This document shows, piece after piece, positions 1 to 16,100 of a DNA stretch of 64,000 bases. The first letter of the stretch is position 1, and each line of letters starts with the position of its first letter. This DNA is from Certhia americana (lineage: Eukaryota > Chordata > Aves > Passeriformes > Certhiidae). A program made the translations under genes and the position numbers. The notes below the pieces were generated by a model. It was not told the origin of the DNA and did no database searches. It saw nothing but the letters and a program-made list of their open reading frames with translations. The DNA is taken from positions 64,637 to 128,636 of the forward strand of contig JAGMWU010000099.1 in assembly GCA_018697195.1 (NCBI GenBank), read 5' to 3'.

Positions 1-484
1 CAGTAGATGTCCTGCTCTGAAGTGTCACATCGCACCACCACGTCCTGGTTCAACTTCCCCACCTGGACTGGAGGTGAGAGGCAGAGCCCGTGGTCAGAGG
101 TGGGCTGTGATGGGGGCAGATGGTTCCCCAAACCACCATGGGGCTGGGTGCCCCTTGGCCTCATAACCACTCTGTCCCACAGTCCTCACCCTGCTCTCCA
201 CATCTGTTCCCCCACTCCCTCCCCCCAATTCCTACCCCACATCACCCTCCTGCCCATCCTCTAATCTCCCAGCAGAGCTGTCCCAACCCCTATCAGAGGG
301 AGGTGGGTTTGGGATGCCCCCCAGTCCCTCTGCTTCCTCTACAGTCCCTGCAGCTGTCCTGACCAGAAGGTCCCCCCTCCAAGGCCTCCCCTGAGCCCTG
401 GGAGAACCACTCACACTTTGGGGGGAAGGCAGTCAGGGGTTCTGCAGGCACAAGGAGCAGCACCAGTCCCACCAGCACCAGCAT
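1..484 (-). CDS. 5' end of an Ig-like, signal-peptide-bearing protein (partial)
   Basis: I do not recognise this gene. A minus-strand exon at 415-484 opens with an ATG directly after a long polypyrimidine tract and AG. It encodes a hydrophobic signal peptide (MLVLVGLVLLLVPAEP) and ends at a gtgagt donor in phase 1. A second exon starts at about 67 after a CAG acceptor and runs off the window edge. It keeps the frame and reads KLNQDVVVRCDTSEQDIYW, a pattern (V.V.C then a later W) like the B and C strands of an immunoglobulin V-type domain. A TATA box lies about 205 bp upstream. Together these suggest a secreted or surface receptor of the Ig superfamily. The second cysteine and any membrane segment would lie outside the window, so class and partner cannot be named. 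Confidence 0.5.
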
Positions 485-689
485 CTGGGAAGGGAAAGGG
501 AGGGAAAGGGCAGCCCCAGCTGGACCCAGGAGAGGGGCACAGCCAGTGGGGCCAACCAGGGCAGAGCCCCCAGCCCTGGGAGCAGCATCCTCCAAGGAGG
601 ATCCCCCCGAGACCCCCCCTAACCCTCCCAGTCTGTGCCTACCTCGGCGTGTGTCTCTCCGGTGGGCTCGGCAGGGCCAGGGGCTGTGA

Positions 690-696
690 TTTTATA
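690..696 (-). promoter_or_regulatory. TATA box of the left-edge Ig-like gene
   Basis: On the minus strand the bases read TATAAAA. A consensus donor (GAG then gtaggc) lies at about 642, consistent with a short 5' noncoding exon of roughly 642-665 placed 25-30 bp downstream of the TATA box. That exon would splice to the signal-peptide exon ending at 484. TATA-driven transcription fits a tissue-restricted gene. The assignment is inference from spacing and motif only. Confidence 0.5.
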
Positions 697-699
697 CTG

Positions 700-2060
700 G
701 GCTGGACTCCATGGGGCTGCCCCAAGGTGCAGTCACAACAGCATTACAGTTCTCAGAACTGCAGAATGGGACCAATGCTCAGCCCCCCGCCACCCACCCG
801 GCCAGCCCTGGGATTCACCGCTGGTACTTCCCAGGGCAGGGGGCACTGGACACCCCCTGCCCTGCCCCTGAATGCTGGAGGATGGGTCCCCCCAGGAACA
901 GCTGAGCAAGGGGTAATGCTGGGCACCCGGGATGGTGTTGGGGTTCTGGGTGGTCCCAGTTCTCTCAGAGGGGTCCTGAGCCCCTGCACCAACTGAGAGT
1001 CTGCACAGAACCTCCACAGTGCCCTGCTATGGGGTGGGGGGACCCAGTGAGGTCTATCAGCACCTGTGCCAGGGGTCTGGAGAGGAGCAGCTCAGGGCTG
1101 GGCCCCTCTGGGTGGGCTGCAGTGGATCCCTGAGGAGAGGGGAGGGTTTCCACAGAGGCTCAGGGTGATTCCCCCAACCTGGCACAGGTTGTCTCACCCC
1201 TTTCCTCCCCTCCTTGGGCCACTGCGTGTCCCATGGGGTGCTGTGCAGAGATGAGGATGTAGGGACAGAGTTCACCATGGTCACCAGCTGCCCCTTTGCC
1301 ACCCGACTGATGCCAGCCCATGTCGAGGGCACATCACAGACCCCACCCTGGGGCGGGGAGCTCTGTACCCTTTCACGTACTTTCTGGAGTTCCTAGAAAG
1401 CAAAGGGGAAGTGGGGGCTGTGGGAGGCTGGGGGAGCCCAGCTCTCACCTTTTGAGGCATTGTGGCCAGGGCAGGGTGGTGGGATCCCCAGGCCCCTCCC
1501 TGAGCAGAGCCAAGCCGCTGTGCGTGGGCTGTGGGGTGGGGAGGGGGGAGTCAGGACCCCATGCAGCAGCTCAGCCCTTGGATGTAGCACTTTCCCGAAA
1601 GGGGAAGGAGGGATGGGGCCTTGCCAGGGGTTGCACCCATGCCCTGCCCTGTCTGGGGGAAGCAAGCGCTGGTGGCAGGTTTGGGGGGCAGCTCGCCCCC
1701 ACCTCGCCAATCGCAGCTTCCCCTTGGCTTCTACAGAAGAACCACAACCACAGAGGGGAAGTTCTGATGCAAAGGCCAGGGATGCCCTCAGTGTCTCAGC
1801 ACAGTTGGGAACCCTGCCTGGCACCCGAAACAAGGGTAGGATGGCAGTGAGACCTCACAGACAGAAGCCATCCTCGGGGGACGGGAGGAGCAGGGACAGA
1901 GCCCACCCTGGCCAGACTCCTCTGGTGTGAATTCCCCTCAGCAGGACAGAGCCCACTCCAGCAAGACCCTTTTGTGGTGATGACCCTCAGCAGGATGGAC
2001 CCCACCCTGGCTGGACCCCTCGTTGCAGTCACAGACACAAAGCCAGGAGCAAAGGTCATA
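700..2060. other. intergenic spacer between the Ig-like gene and DQX1
   Basis: No convincing exon, RNA gene or repeat was seen. The stretch is GC-rich unique-looking sequence. It lies upstream of the minus-strand Ig-like promoter and downstream of the DQX1 polyadenylation region. It contains two loosely repeated phrases around 1895-2000 (cagcaggacagagcccac and variants), probably a decayed short tandem duplication. Confidence 0.4.
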
Positions 2061-2064
2061 AAAC

Positions 2065-2070
2065 TTTATA
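2065..2070 (-). terminator. putative DQX1 polyadenylation signal (variant)
   Basis: The minus strand reads TATAAA, a known weaker variant of AATAAA, about 365 bp beyond the DQX1 stop codon. No canonical AATAAA was seen closer to the stop, so this is the best candidate for the mRNA 3' end. Confidence 0.4.
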
Positions 2071-2434
2071 CAGGAGGGAACCGTGCGTGGCCCCTCAGCC
2101 CCAGACACACAGGGGGAGTGGGACAGGCAATACCTCCAGCCCCACAGCACCCCTGGGAAAGATGGGGTGAAGGAGCCCAGTGGGGAGGGCCCACACAACT
2201 CCTCTGGCCGGGGCCAGTGCTCCCCAATTCACACTCTGAGGTGCTGGGGTGGTCCCACGGCCGCTGGCCCACGACTGACTGCGGCGCAGCGCTGAGGCAG
2301 TGCCTGCACCTCCCTGGGACCTGGGACAGCCCCTGCAGCTGCACGGCCCCCTCTGGGGCCTCCCCGGGGCTCCCCTGTCCCCAGGGTCATGGCCAAGCCC
2401 AGGCAGCCCCACTGTGGGGCTCCGGTGCTCCGGC

Positions 2435-7274
<4,840 letters not shown>

Positions 7275-7293
7275 GACGGGGACACCGGAGCTG

Positions 7294-7857
7294 TGAGGGC
7301 GGGCGGGGGTGGAGCGGGACCGGCGCTGATCCACCCTCACCTACGCCCCGGGAAGGAGCCCGGTGCAGCCCAGTGCCACGTCCCGGCCCGCGGATACCGG
7401 GGACGGGCGGGGGATGGGGGCACAGGGGTACGGACAAGTGCGGAGGGGTGTCACGGCCGCGGAGACCAGGAACAGGACCGGAGTGTGGGAAACCGGGAGA
7501 ACGGGCAGGGAACCGGGGGGGGAGGGCGGGGAACCGGGAAAAGGGGATGGGGCACCGGGATCGAGTGCGAACACCGGACAGGGCTGTGCGTGAGGACTGG
7601 ACCAAGGCAGGGTACACGGGTTGCGGAACAGCGCGGACACCTTGGGAGGGTCGGTCCCGAACGGCACGGGCCGGACCGGGTCGGCGGAGCACCTGTACGG
7701 GACGGGCCGGACAGGTCACCGGGGCACCGGGCTGGACCGGAGCGGAGCGGGCTGGCGGGCGGGTCGGGGGCGGGTGAGGGGCGGGATCCCGGCACCCCTC
7801 AGGGCCGCGGCCCCGGTTCCGGCCCCGGTTCCGGTTCCGGTTCCGGTGCCGCCGCTC
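7294..7857 (-). other. probable 5'-UTR intron of DQX1
   Basis: A strong minus-strand donor (CAG then gtgagc) sits at 7857/7856. A strong acceptor (pyrimidine-rich, ccctcacag) lies about 20 bp upstream of the DQX1 ATG. This would place the noncoding first exon just inside the CpG island, next to the E-box, GC-box and CCAAT cluster at 7898-7942. No transcript evidence is available. Confidence 0.45.
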
Positions 7858-7897
7858 ACCTGCGCGCGCCACCGCGGGCCCTGCCGGGGGACACGGC

Positions 7898-7942
7898 CAC
7901 GTGACCCGCGCGCCGTCACGTGCCCCGCCCGCGGCAGCCAAT
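7898..7942. promoter_or_regulatory. probable bidirectional core promoter cluster (DQX1 / DOCK-like)
   Basis: Within 45 bp there are two CACGTG E-boxes (7898-7903 and 7917-7922), a CCCCGCCC GC box (7923-7930) and a CCAAT box (7938-7942). The cluster lies in CpG-dense DNA between the divergent starts of DQX1 (7274, minus) and the DOCK-like gene (9891, plus). This is typical housekeeping promoter architecture. E-boxes of this kind bind USF, MYC or TFE-family factors. It clearly serves DQX1 (right distance to its putative first exon). A role for the DOCK-like gene is inference. Confidence 0.55.
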
Positions 7943-9890
7943 CAGCGCCCGCACCGGGCGGGGCCCGGATGTGGCGGCGGGACGGGCCCGGTGGCACCGG
8001 CGGCACCGGCGGACCCCGGCAGCGCTCCCGCCTCGGCCCCGCCCTGCACGGCGCCCTCCGCTGCCAGCGGAGCCCGAGCTGCCTCAGCTGCAGCCCGAGC
8101 CCGCCCGCAGCCCCTGTTCGGACCGGGCTTCCCGGTACCGGCCATCTCGGTGCTAGTGCGGGGCATCCCGTACTGGATCTGGGCATGGCGGTGCGGGACC
8201 AGGCGTACCGGAGACGGATATCTTGTACCGGCTCATCCCGTAGCAGTGCAGGGCATCCCCATGCGGGACATCTTATCTTGCTGTCGGCTCTACCGGAGCC
8301 GGGCATCCCGTACCGGTGTCGGTCCTTCCGTACCGGAGCATCCCGTAATGATGCTGGTCATACTGGTGCTGGTCATCCTGCTGCCCGTGCGGGGTATCCC
8401 GTACCAGCACGGGGTGTATCGGGGCCGGGCATCCCGATGGCGGACATCCCGTACCGGCGCCTCGCACCCGAAGCAGTTCCCTGGGCCGCGGCGGCTCCCG
8501 GTGGGACCGGCAGGTGGAGCTCCCTGACCGGTGAACGGCCCGGCCCGGCCCGAGCTGCCGCCGGGGCTGCGGGGCAGAGCCGCGCACCGGGCAGAGCCGC
8601 GCACCGGGCAGGGGCGAGCGGTGCCTGCTGACCCCGGGACTGCAGAAATCGGGAACCGGGAACCTCGGAGGCTGCGGGAAGTGCCATGCCTGCGGTTCCT
8701 GCCCTCCGAGAGCCCCGGCAGCCCCCTCACCCCGGTGCCCGTGCCCCGTGCCACATTTCCTTCGGTTCACCCCCGGTGCTGCCGGCCCCGGTACGGACCG
8801 GTCCGTGCGGTGGCGGGGATCTGGCGGCACATCCCGGGCTTTACCGTGCAGGGTGGCGGCTCCGGCAGCTGCTGCAGCTCCTGCGTGTCCCTCCACCGCA
8901 CCTCGGCCCGGACGGTGACCCCGGGGTGCTGCGGCAGGATCGTGTCATGTCCTGCTTTGGTTGATCCCGCACCCACCCGGTCTCCCTCCCCCGCGGGGCT
9001 CTCTTTGCCTTCCAGCTCTTCTCAGGGCTGGCTTTTAGTCGGGGGGTCTGTCCTGGGGCTAGGGGTGCCCCGTGGGGCCGGGGGGCTGCACCCAGGGGTG
9101 ACCCCAGAGCAGACTCGGGTGGCAGGGGGATTTGGGGACATGAGAAGGGATGGGGATGCAGGGAAGGAGCCGAGTGCTGGCTCCGAAGGGCTGCTGGAGA
9201 GAGATGTGTCCATCTGTGGGGGCAGCAGCAGGACTTGGGGGGCTCAGAGGGTCCCAGGCAGCATGGCCATGGGCATGGCCGAGCCCCCATCCCTGTGGAG
9301 CAGCCAAGTGCAGCCAGCAGGACGAAGGAATTGGCTGGTGTTGAGCCTTTGCTCTCCTGGCGCTGCAGGAGCAGAGGGCTGGACAGGGCACAGCTGGGCA
9401 TAGTGCACCGAGGGTCGGGGATGGAAATGTGGACAAGCCAGAGGCAGCCGTGATGGCAGAAACCTTGTCCCAGCAGTGCCGGTTGGGAGCCTCACGGCTG
9501 GCACAGCTCCGTGTGGCTCCTCATGCCCTGGTGTGGCTGGAACACTCTGCACTGCCAGCCCCGTGTCCTGCTGGATGGGGGGCTCCAGCCATGGTGCTCA
9601 CCCAAAGGGGTCACCGTGCCACCACATGGCCCACTCCAGTGGCCAGAACCATCTTACCTTGAGCTCAGACCCCTGGGTGGATGGTGTGGGGGTCCCAGGG
9701 GGTCTGTCCCCACCACGCTGCTCTGGCAGGTAGTGAGAGCAGGATGGTGGGATGGGATCCCTGCGCTCAGAGCGCTCTGAGGAAGTGGAGGTTTCACAAG
9801 CTGGGGGTACACGTGACACGGGGAGTGTGGCAGGAGGAACCACCAGTGGCCCTGCAGCACCCCGGTCCCCACGGCACAGCCCCGGTGGCC
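7943..9890. other. CpG-rich intergenic region upstream of the DOCK-like gene
   Basis: No coding exon could be supported despite many open frames, which come from high GC content. CpG density is very high from about 7300 to 8900 and falls off toward 9890. The segment 8150-8470 consists of degenerate GC-rich repeats described separately. The DOCK-like gene's transcription start and any noncoding exon should lie in this stretch, but no TATA box or clear donor pair was identified. Confidence 0.4.
8150..8470. repeat. degenerate GC-rich tandem repeat
   Basis: The phrase ggcatcccgtaccgg and variants (gcatcccgtac, gcatcccgta, ggtatcccgtacc, ggacatcccgtaccgg) recurs roughly every 15-45 bp. Copies are imperfect and spacing is uneven, so this is a decayed minisatellite inside the CpG island and not coding sequence. 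Confidence 0.6.
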
Positions 9891-12800
9891 ATGGCGCCCT
9901 GGGTGCCCACCAGGGAGAAGTATGGCGTGGGTGAGTGGGGGCTGTGGGCACTGTGGGGGTTTCCACTCGGATCGAGGGGCACAAGGCTGGCGGAATGGGG
10001 TGCTCAGGGTCAGGTGACATCCATGGTACCACCCTCCCCCCGGCTCAGGGGGTGGCAGCTGGGTGATGGCACCAGTGGTGCAAAGCTGGTGCCATTGTGA
10101 GGGGACCGGGTCCCTGCGGTGCTGGCGCTGGCCGGGTGCAGGAACAAGCAGGGGCAGTGGGGGCTGCTGACAGAAGGCTCAGGGGAGGGGGCCAAGCAGG
10201 ACAGGTGCCAGCAGGACCCACCCACCTGGAGGCTCCAGAGCTGATCTGGTGGGGGTGGGAAGCACTGGGGCGCAGCACTGGGGTGAGGGCTCACCTTCCC
10301 TCCAGGCTGTGGGTCCGGGCTCAGCCAGGCTGCTGAGGCTTTGGGGGAACCTTGAGACACCCCAATAATTTTGCTACGGCTTTGCAGCTGCCTCGGTGTT
10401 AGCGATGGCAAAGCACCCCCGTTCCTTGCAGCACCCCCAGCCTGGGCTCCCCGTGCCCTGCACCCTGCCCTGTGCACCCCCACTGCCTGCAGCACCCCCA
10501 ACTTCTGCTGGCTCTGGCAGCACTGTGCTTCTTCCCGTTTCTTGTGGGGCCGTTTCCTGCACCCTTCCCTTGCACTCTCTGCAAGTGCTGGAGTGAGGGC
10601 TGAGCTTCTGCAGGGTTCTGGGCAGCACCTGAGCGAGGGCTGAGCTGCTGCTGGTTCCAGCTGGCTCAGAGTCTTTGTGGGGAGTTCAGGGTGATGGGAG
10701 CTCGGGGGTCCTAGTGCTGCAAGGTGTGAGGCTGCAAACGAGCCAGGTGGGTCTGAGGGTGCTGCAGTGTGAGCTGGCTGGGATTCGAGGTGGACACAGG
10801 CATGGTCCTGGGTTCAGGGGCTGTCCCCCAGTCTGAACAAACCAGAGCTGCCTGCAGCAGAGCTGTGCTTGGGGCCAGAAATAATGACAGAGGCAACCAC
10901 AGCGCAGCCGGGCAGGAAGCGGCTGGCCACCGGAGAGCTCCTGTCCCCACCGCCCCCCTCCCCTGCCACAAGCTCCGCTGTCCCTGGGCCACCAGTCCTG
11001 GGCAGGGGCTCAGCTGCCACTTGCCTCCCCACACTGCTTGTGCCAGGAGCAGGACCACCGGCCCCCAGGGTGTGGGTGGCAGGAAGAGGGGTCCCATAAG
11101 GGAGCCCTGAGTGCCAAAAGGGGGCTGGGGGCTTCTGCTGTGCCCAGCCCTGTGCGGGCTGTGCCATGGCTCTCCTGGTGTGTGGGGTCGGGGTGCTTGG
11201 GGGTCTCACGCTGTTTGTGGGCCTGGGGCTCTGCCCCAACTCTCGGGGCTGAACGGGGTGTGCTGGGGTGCTGTGGGGAGCACGCAGCCCGTGGGGGGGC
11301 TGGATGTGGGGTGCAGATGGACAGGGCCCGGGGGCTGGTGGGGGCTCCAGGCGGGGATCCCAATTCCCAGCCCCTCTTCCCGCAGCCGTGTGGAATTTCA
11401 AGCGCACCAAGGAACATCACCTCCCACTGCAGATCGGGGAGATGGTGCACATCCTGCAGGCCTCCGAGGGTAAGGGGGGTTCCTGGGTGGGTTCCTACAC
11501 CCTCCTTTGCCCCTCCATCAGGGGCCAGGACCCCCAGCCTGGCTGACAATGTCCCCTCCCCTCCCAGGCTGGTACTGTGGGTACTCACTCCGGAACAAGG
11601 CTGCCCGGGTAGGTGAGGGGGTGCTGAGGTTTTGGAGGCAAAAGGGGCACTGCTGGTGGCTTTCCCTGTCCCTGCTGGGTGTCTGGAGGGATAGAGGGGA
11701 CATGGACAGCGGCTTGCCCTGTCCCTGGGGGGACATTGGTGTTCAAGGAGAGCAGGAGGCACAGCAGGCTGGGCACCGTGTGGCATTGGGAGCCCCCAGC
11801 TGTGCCCCCTTAAGGGACATCTCCCATCCCGGGGGTTCCGACGGCTCTGGCTTCCTCAGGGCATCTTCCCGGCCTCGCTGATCCGGCTAAAGGGCGCCCT
11901 GGTGGAGCAGCGGGGGTAGGTACGGGGGCACGGGCAGGGGTGGTGAAGCTCCACCTTCTGCCCTTGCGGGGTCCCTGCGGGGTCCCTGCGGTGCTGAGGC
12001 ACTCCAGGGGTCCCTGTGCCTCCCCCAGGGTGCAGGAGAGCATGGTGCTTGCCGAGATGCCCATGGTGCAGGAGATCACCACCACGCTGCGGGAGTGGGC
12101 CACCATCTGGAAGCAGCTCTATGTGGTGAGGGACGAGGGTCGGGGGTGTCGGGGGGGATCTGGGAGCAGGCTGGGGGATCCCTGGTGGCCGCGGTGACCC
12201 TGTGGTGCTGCCGCAGACCGGGCAGACGGAGCGGTACGGGCAGGTGAAGAGGATGATGCAGGAGCTGATGGAGCAGCGCTCGCAGCTGCTCTCGGGGACG
12301 CTGCCCAAGGACGAGCTCCTGCGGCTCAGGAAGGAGGTGACCGGCAAGATGGACTACGGCAACAAGTGAGGGCGGGGACAGAGCACAGGGACCTCTGGCA
12401 CAGGCTGTGCTGTGTCCAGGTGTGCTTTCTGGTGTCCTGGCTGGTTGTCCCTGTGTCCCCATCATCCCAGCTGGCTGTCCCGTGATGGCTGGGGACAGTA
12501 AGTGTGCCACCAGCTGCTCAAGCCACCTGGCTAAGGGCTATGGCCTACGAGCTGTGGTTGGGATGGGAATGTCGCTGGTGCTGCTACCTCCTGTCCCCTT
12601 TCCCAGTCGGATCTGTCCTGCCCCCTCAGACCCCTGTGCAAGGACAGGTGAATCCTGGCGGGACACAGGGACCCATGTGTCCCCAGTCCTGCCTCACCCC
12701 ATCCCGGCCCCTGCAGGATCCTCGCGCTGGACCTGGTGGTGCGGGATGAGGATGAAAACATCCTGGACCCCGATAGGACCAGCGTCATCAGCCTCTTCCA

Positions 12801-13108
12801 GGCGCACAGGAGGGCGGCACAGACCCTCACCCAGCGCATCCAGGAGGAGATGGTGAGGCAGCTGCTGGCCCTGCACCCAGAGCCTGATGTCCCCTGTGCC
12901 AGGGGATGTGACGGGGGCTGAGCTGTGGGACTGAGCCCCCTCGTGCCGCACAGAGCCCGCAGCAGATAACACCAGGTCATGGCACCCAAGGGGCTGCTTC
13001 GTCCTCCCACAACCTCTACCTCTGCGTCCGCAACTTTGTCTGCCACATCGGGGAGGAGGCGCAGCTCTTCATGGCCCTGTACGACCCCGGCGAGCAGCGC
13101 ATCATCAG
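9891..13108 (+). other. DOCK-like exons 1-8: SH3 domain and N-terminal helices
   Basis: Exons: 9891-9930, 11386-11469, 11568-11608, 11860-11915, 12029-12125, 12217-12365, 12717-12852, 12954-13108. The start [13 protein letters not shown] combines DOCK2's MAPW with the WVPT..KYGV of DOCK1/5. The ATG has a strong Kozak context (ggccATGG). SH3 hallmarks are [22 protein letters not shown] and [11 protein letters not shown]. Then come [46 protein letters not shown] and [13 protein letters not shown]. In the family, this segment packs against ELMO and can autoinhibit DHR2. Exon 8 carries a short Ala/Ser-rich insertion-like linker before [17 protein letters not shown]. Confidence 0.92.
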
Positions 13109-16100
13109 GTGGGGTCCCGGGGTGCAGCACAGACCCCTGCCCCTGCTGTGCCGGATGCTTGTCCTGCTGCTCCCTGTGGCATTCTCCCCGCGCTGCCCAT
13201 CCTGCCCGGCCCAGAAGGACGCAGTGATTGTCACAGGGGGAAGGGGCACGTCCCTTCCCGAAGGGCTTCTCCAGAGTGGGTGGGTTCATCCTGGCATGCC
13301 AGCCGTGCAGCCATATCCCACGGGACAGCCCATGGCTCGTCCTGCCCCAGGCACTGGTGAGGGGACCAGTGCGGTGACTGGGGACAGCCAGGCTGGGCCA
13401 GTGCCTGTGCCACGACTGGGGACACTGGTGGGCTGAGGGGTTTGTGCGGTGGGAGCTGGCAGGGGCTCTGCCATCCCGGTGCCCGCCTCAACCATCACCC
13501 GCCCCGCAGCGAGAACTACGTGATCCGCTGGGCCAGCACCGGGGTCCCCCAGGACATCAAACTGCTCAACAACCTCAAGGTCGTGTTCACGGTGAGCGCA
13601 GACAGCCCTGCTGCCTCCCTCCTGCAGATCTGCCCCCACCCGCAACATTTCGGGTGCTCCGTGTCCCCCTGCGAGCAGCTGAGCCCCACCAGTCCCCTTG
13701 CTCTTGTACCCCCCCAGCCCCTTCGCAGACCCCTGCCCTGGCGCCGGGACGTGGAGCCCGCCGTGGCGCTGCCCCTCGGGGTCCCCTCCCTGTGCTGGGG
13801 GTCTCGGGGTCCCCTGTAGATGCTGAGGGTCTCGTCCGCGCTCGTCCCACGCCCCTCGGCACCCGCTGACTCAGCGCTTTGGCTGACCCCCGGGACGCCG
13901 CGGAGCCATCGATGTGCAAATGAGCCGGGAAAATCAATGTTAATGAGCAGCATCAGCACTCCGGCTCCGCTGCCGCCCCTCGGCTCTCGCCCATCTCTGC
14001 CCTTTGCTCTGCTCGCTGCTGATGTCCCCGCGTGTCCCCACGCGTTGTGGCGTGTCCCCATCCTTTCTCCTTAGCGCCGCTGGAAGGTTTTGGCGCAGGG
14101 GCAGCACCCGAGAGACCCGATCCCCTCCCCAGTGTCTCCGGAGCTGGGGTCAGGGTCACCCTGACATCCTTACGCCGTGCCAGGTTGCCCCCCACTTGCT
14201 AAACTGCCTGGTCTAGGGTGACCTGTTGGGACCGTCGCTCCTGGCATTGTCCCCATCCCTGAGCTTTGGGACTCCTGGCGTGCAGAGAAGCCCCCCAAGG
14301 CAGCTGGGCTGTGTTCCCACTGTCCCCACAGTGCAGGGCAGCAGGGACCCCTGGAAGCTCTGTGTCCACTGAGCCGCCCCGGGGTAGCCCGTGGTCACCT
14401 GGCGCTGGCACGTCCCCTGCGGTGCTGCCAGGGTCACACGGCGCCTGTCCCCCAGGACCTGGGCAGCAAGGACCTGAAGCGGGAGCGGCTGTTCCTGGTG
14501 TGCCAAATCATCCGGGTGGGACGCATGGACCTGCGGGACAGCCACAGCCGCAAGCTCAGCACGGGCCTGCGCCGGCCCTTCGGCATCTCAGGTGGGGTGG
14601 GTGGGCTCCGTGGAGACCCCCAGGGACTCCCGTGCCACCACTCTGGCACCCTCCCCAGCCACCGTACCTGTCTATGTGATGTCCCTGGGCTGCCCCCACA
14701 CTGTCCCCCCCGGGCTGTCCCTGCCTAAGGGACACAGCACACTCCCTGTCCTGGCACAGGGGACCCCCAGCACAGCCCTGCTGAGGTGTCCCCGGAACAG
14801 CCCCTGCCTTCACCTCCCGCCTCTGATCCTGTTCTGGGCATGGAATCACTGGCTGGGGGTGCCACCCCTGCTACAGGGTGATACCTCTGTGTCACTGCAG
14901 TGATGGACATCACTGACATCACCAAGGGGACGTGTGACAGCGATGAGGACAAGCAGCACTTCATCCCCGTCCACCTGTGAGCCCCATAGAGATGGGAGTG
15001 CTGGGGGGCAGTGGGCAGGGAGCAGCACTGCAGGGCCTGGCTGGCATGGGGACACCAGCTGCCAGGGGACAAGAGGGGCAAGGAACAAAGAGGAAAGGCT
15101 TTTTCCCCTAAACGTGGCTTTTCCAGGGTGGCTGCTGATGGCGATTTCCTTCACAATATGATCCGGAAGGTGGTGGAGGGGAAGGACATCAACCACAAGG
15201 GACAAGGTAAAGACCCTGTGCCCACTGTGTGCCAGGTAACTCCTCCTCGAGCCATCTGCTTGTCACATGAGGCAGTCCCTGCAGGGTCGAGGATTTGCTG
15301 TGGCTCCTGATGGCCCTTTGCTCCCCAGCTCTTGCTGTCACCCCTTGAAAAAATCACTGTGGTCCCTGCAGGGCTCTGGGTGTCCCTGAAGATGCTGTGG
15401 GGAGACCTGAGCCAGGTGAGGAAGGACCACCCGCACCTGGTGGACCGCAGCACGGCAGTGGCTCGCAAGCTGGGCTACCCGGAGGTCATTATGCCAGGCA
15501 AGTGTGGGGGGGACAAGCCTGGGGGTCCCTGAGGATGCCAGCATGGTGCCAGGATGTGTCTGACGGGTCTGTCCTCCCAGGTGATGTCAGGAACGACATC
15601 TACCTGACGCTGGTGCAGGGCGAGTTCGACAAGGGCAACAAGAAGACGCAGAAGAACGTGGAGGTGACCGTGTGTGTCTGTGACGAGGCAGGAAATGTGG
15701 TGCAGGTATGGCAGCTGTCCCCTGTGTCACCTCAGCTCGGGTATGGCAGGTGATCCCCGTGTCACCTCACCTTGGGTAGAGACAGCAGCTCCAGTAGCAA
15801 AACCAACTGGAGGAGCCTCTTGGGCCCCTGGTGCTGCCTGGAATAGAGATCTGGGAATAGAATTAAGATATGGGAAAGAGCTGTGAAGGGTAGAGAGAAA
15901 ATCATCCTCCTTTGGGGACAGCCAGACCCTCTGGCCATCCCCAGTGCCCCCAGGCATCCATCCCCAGGACAGGCAGGGGGGGAAGGAGCTGGGGGCTGCG
16001 GGGGGTCAGACCCAAGTGTCACCTCCCCAGGCTGGCTCTTGCCTCTCTCCAGGTGTTCTCACATCAATTCTTAGCTGTCTCCTGAGGAATGGGCTGGAAT

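Noticed and set aside
7621..8631. Open frames over the DQX1/DOCK promoter region
   Set aside because: Caused by degenerate GC-rich repeats (catcccgtacc units); no conserved protein features.
15401..15420. Possible splice donor caggtgagg inside DOCK-like exon 13
   Set aside because: The reading frame continues through it ([13 protein letters not shown], conserved in DOCK-A proteins), so it is coding and not an exon end.
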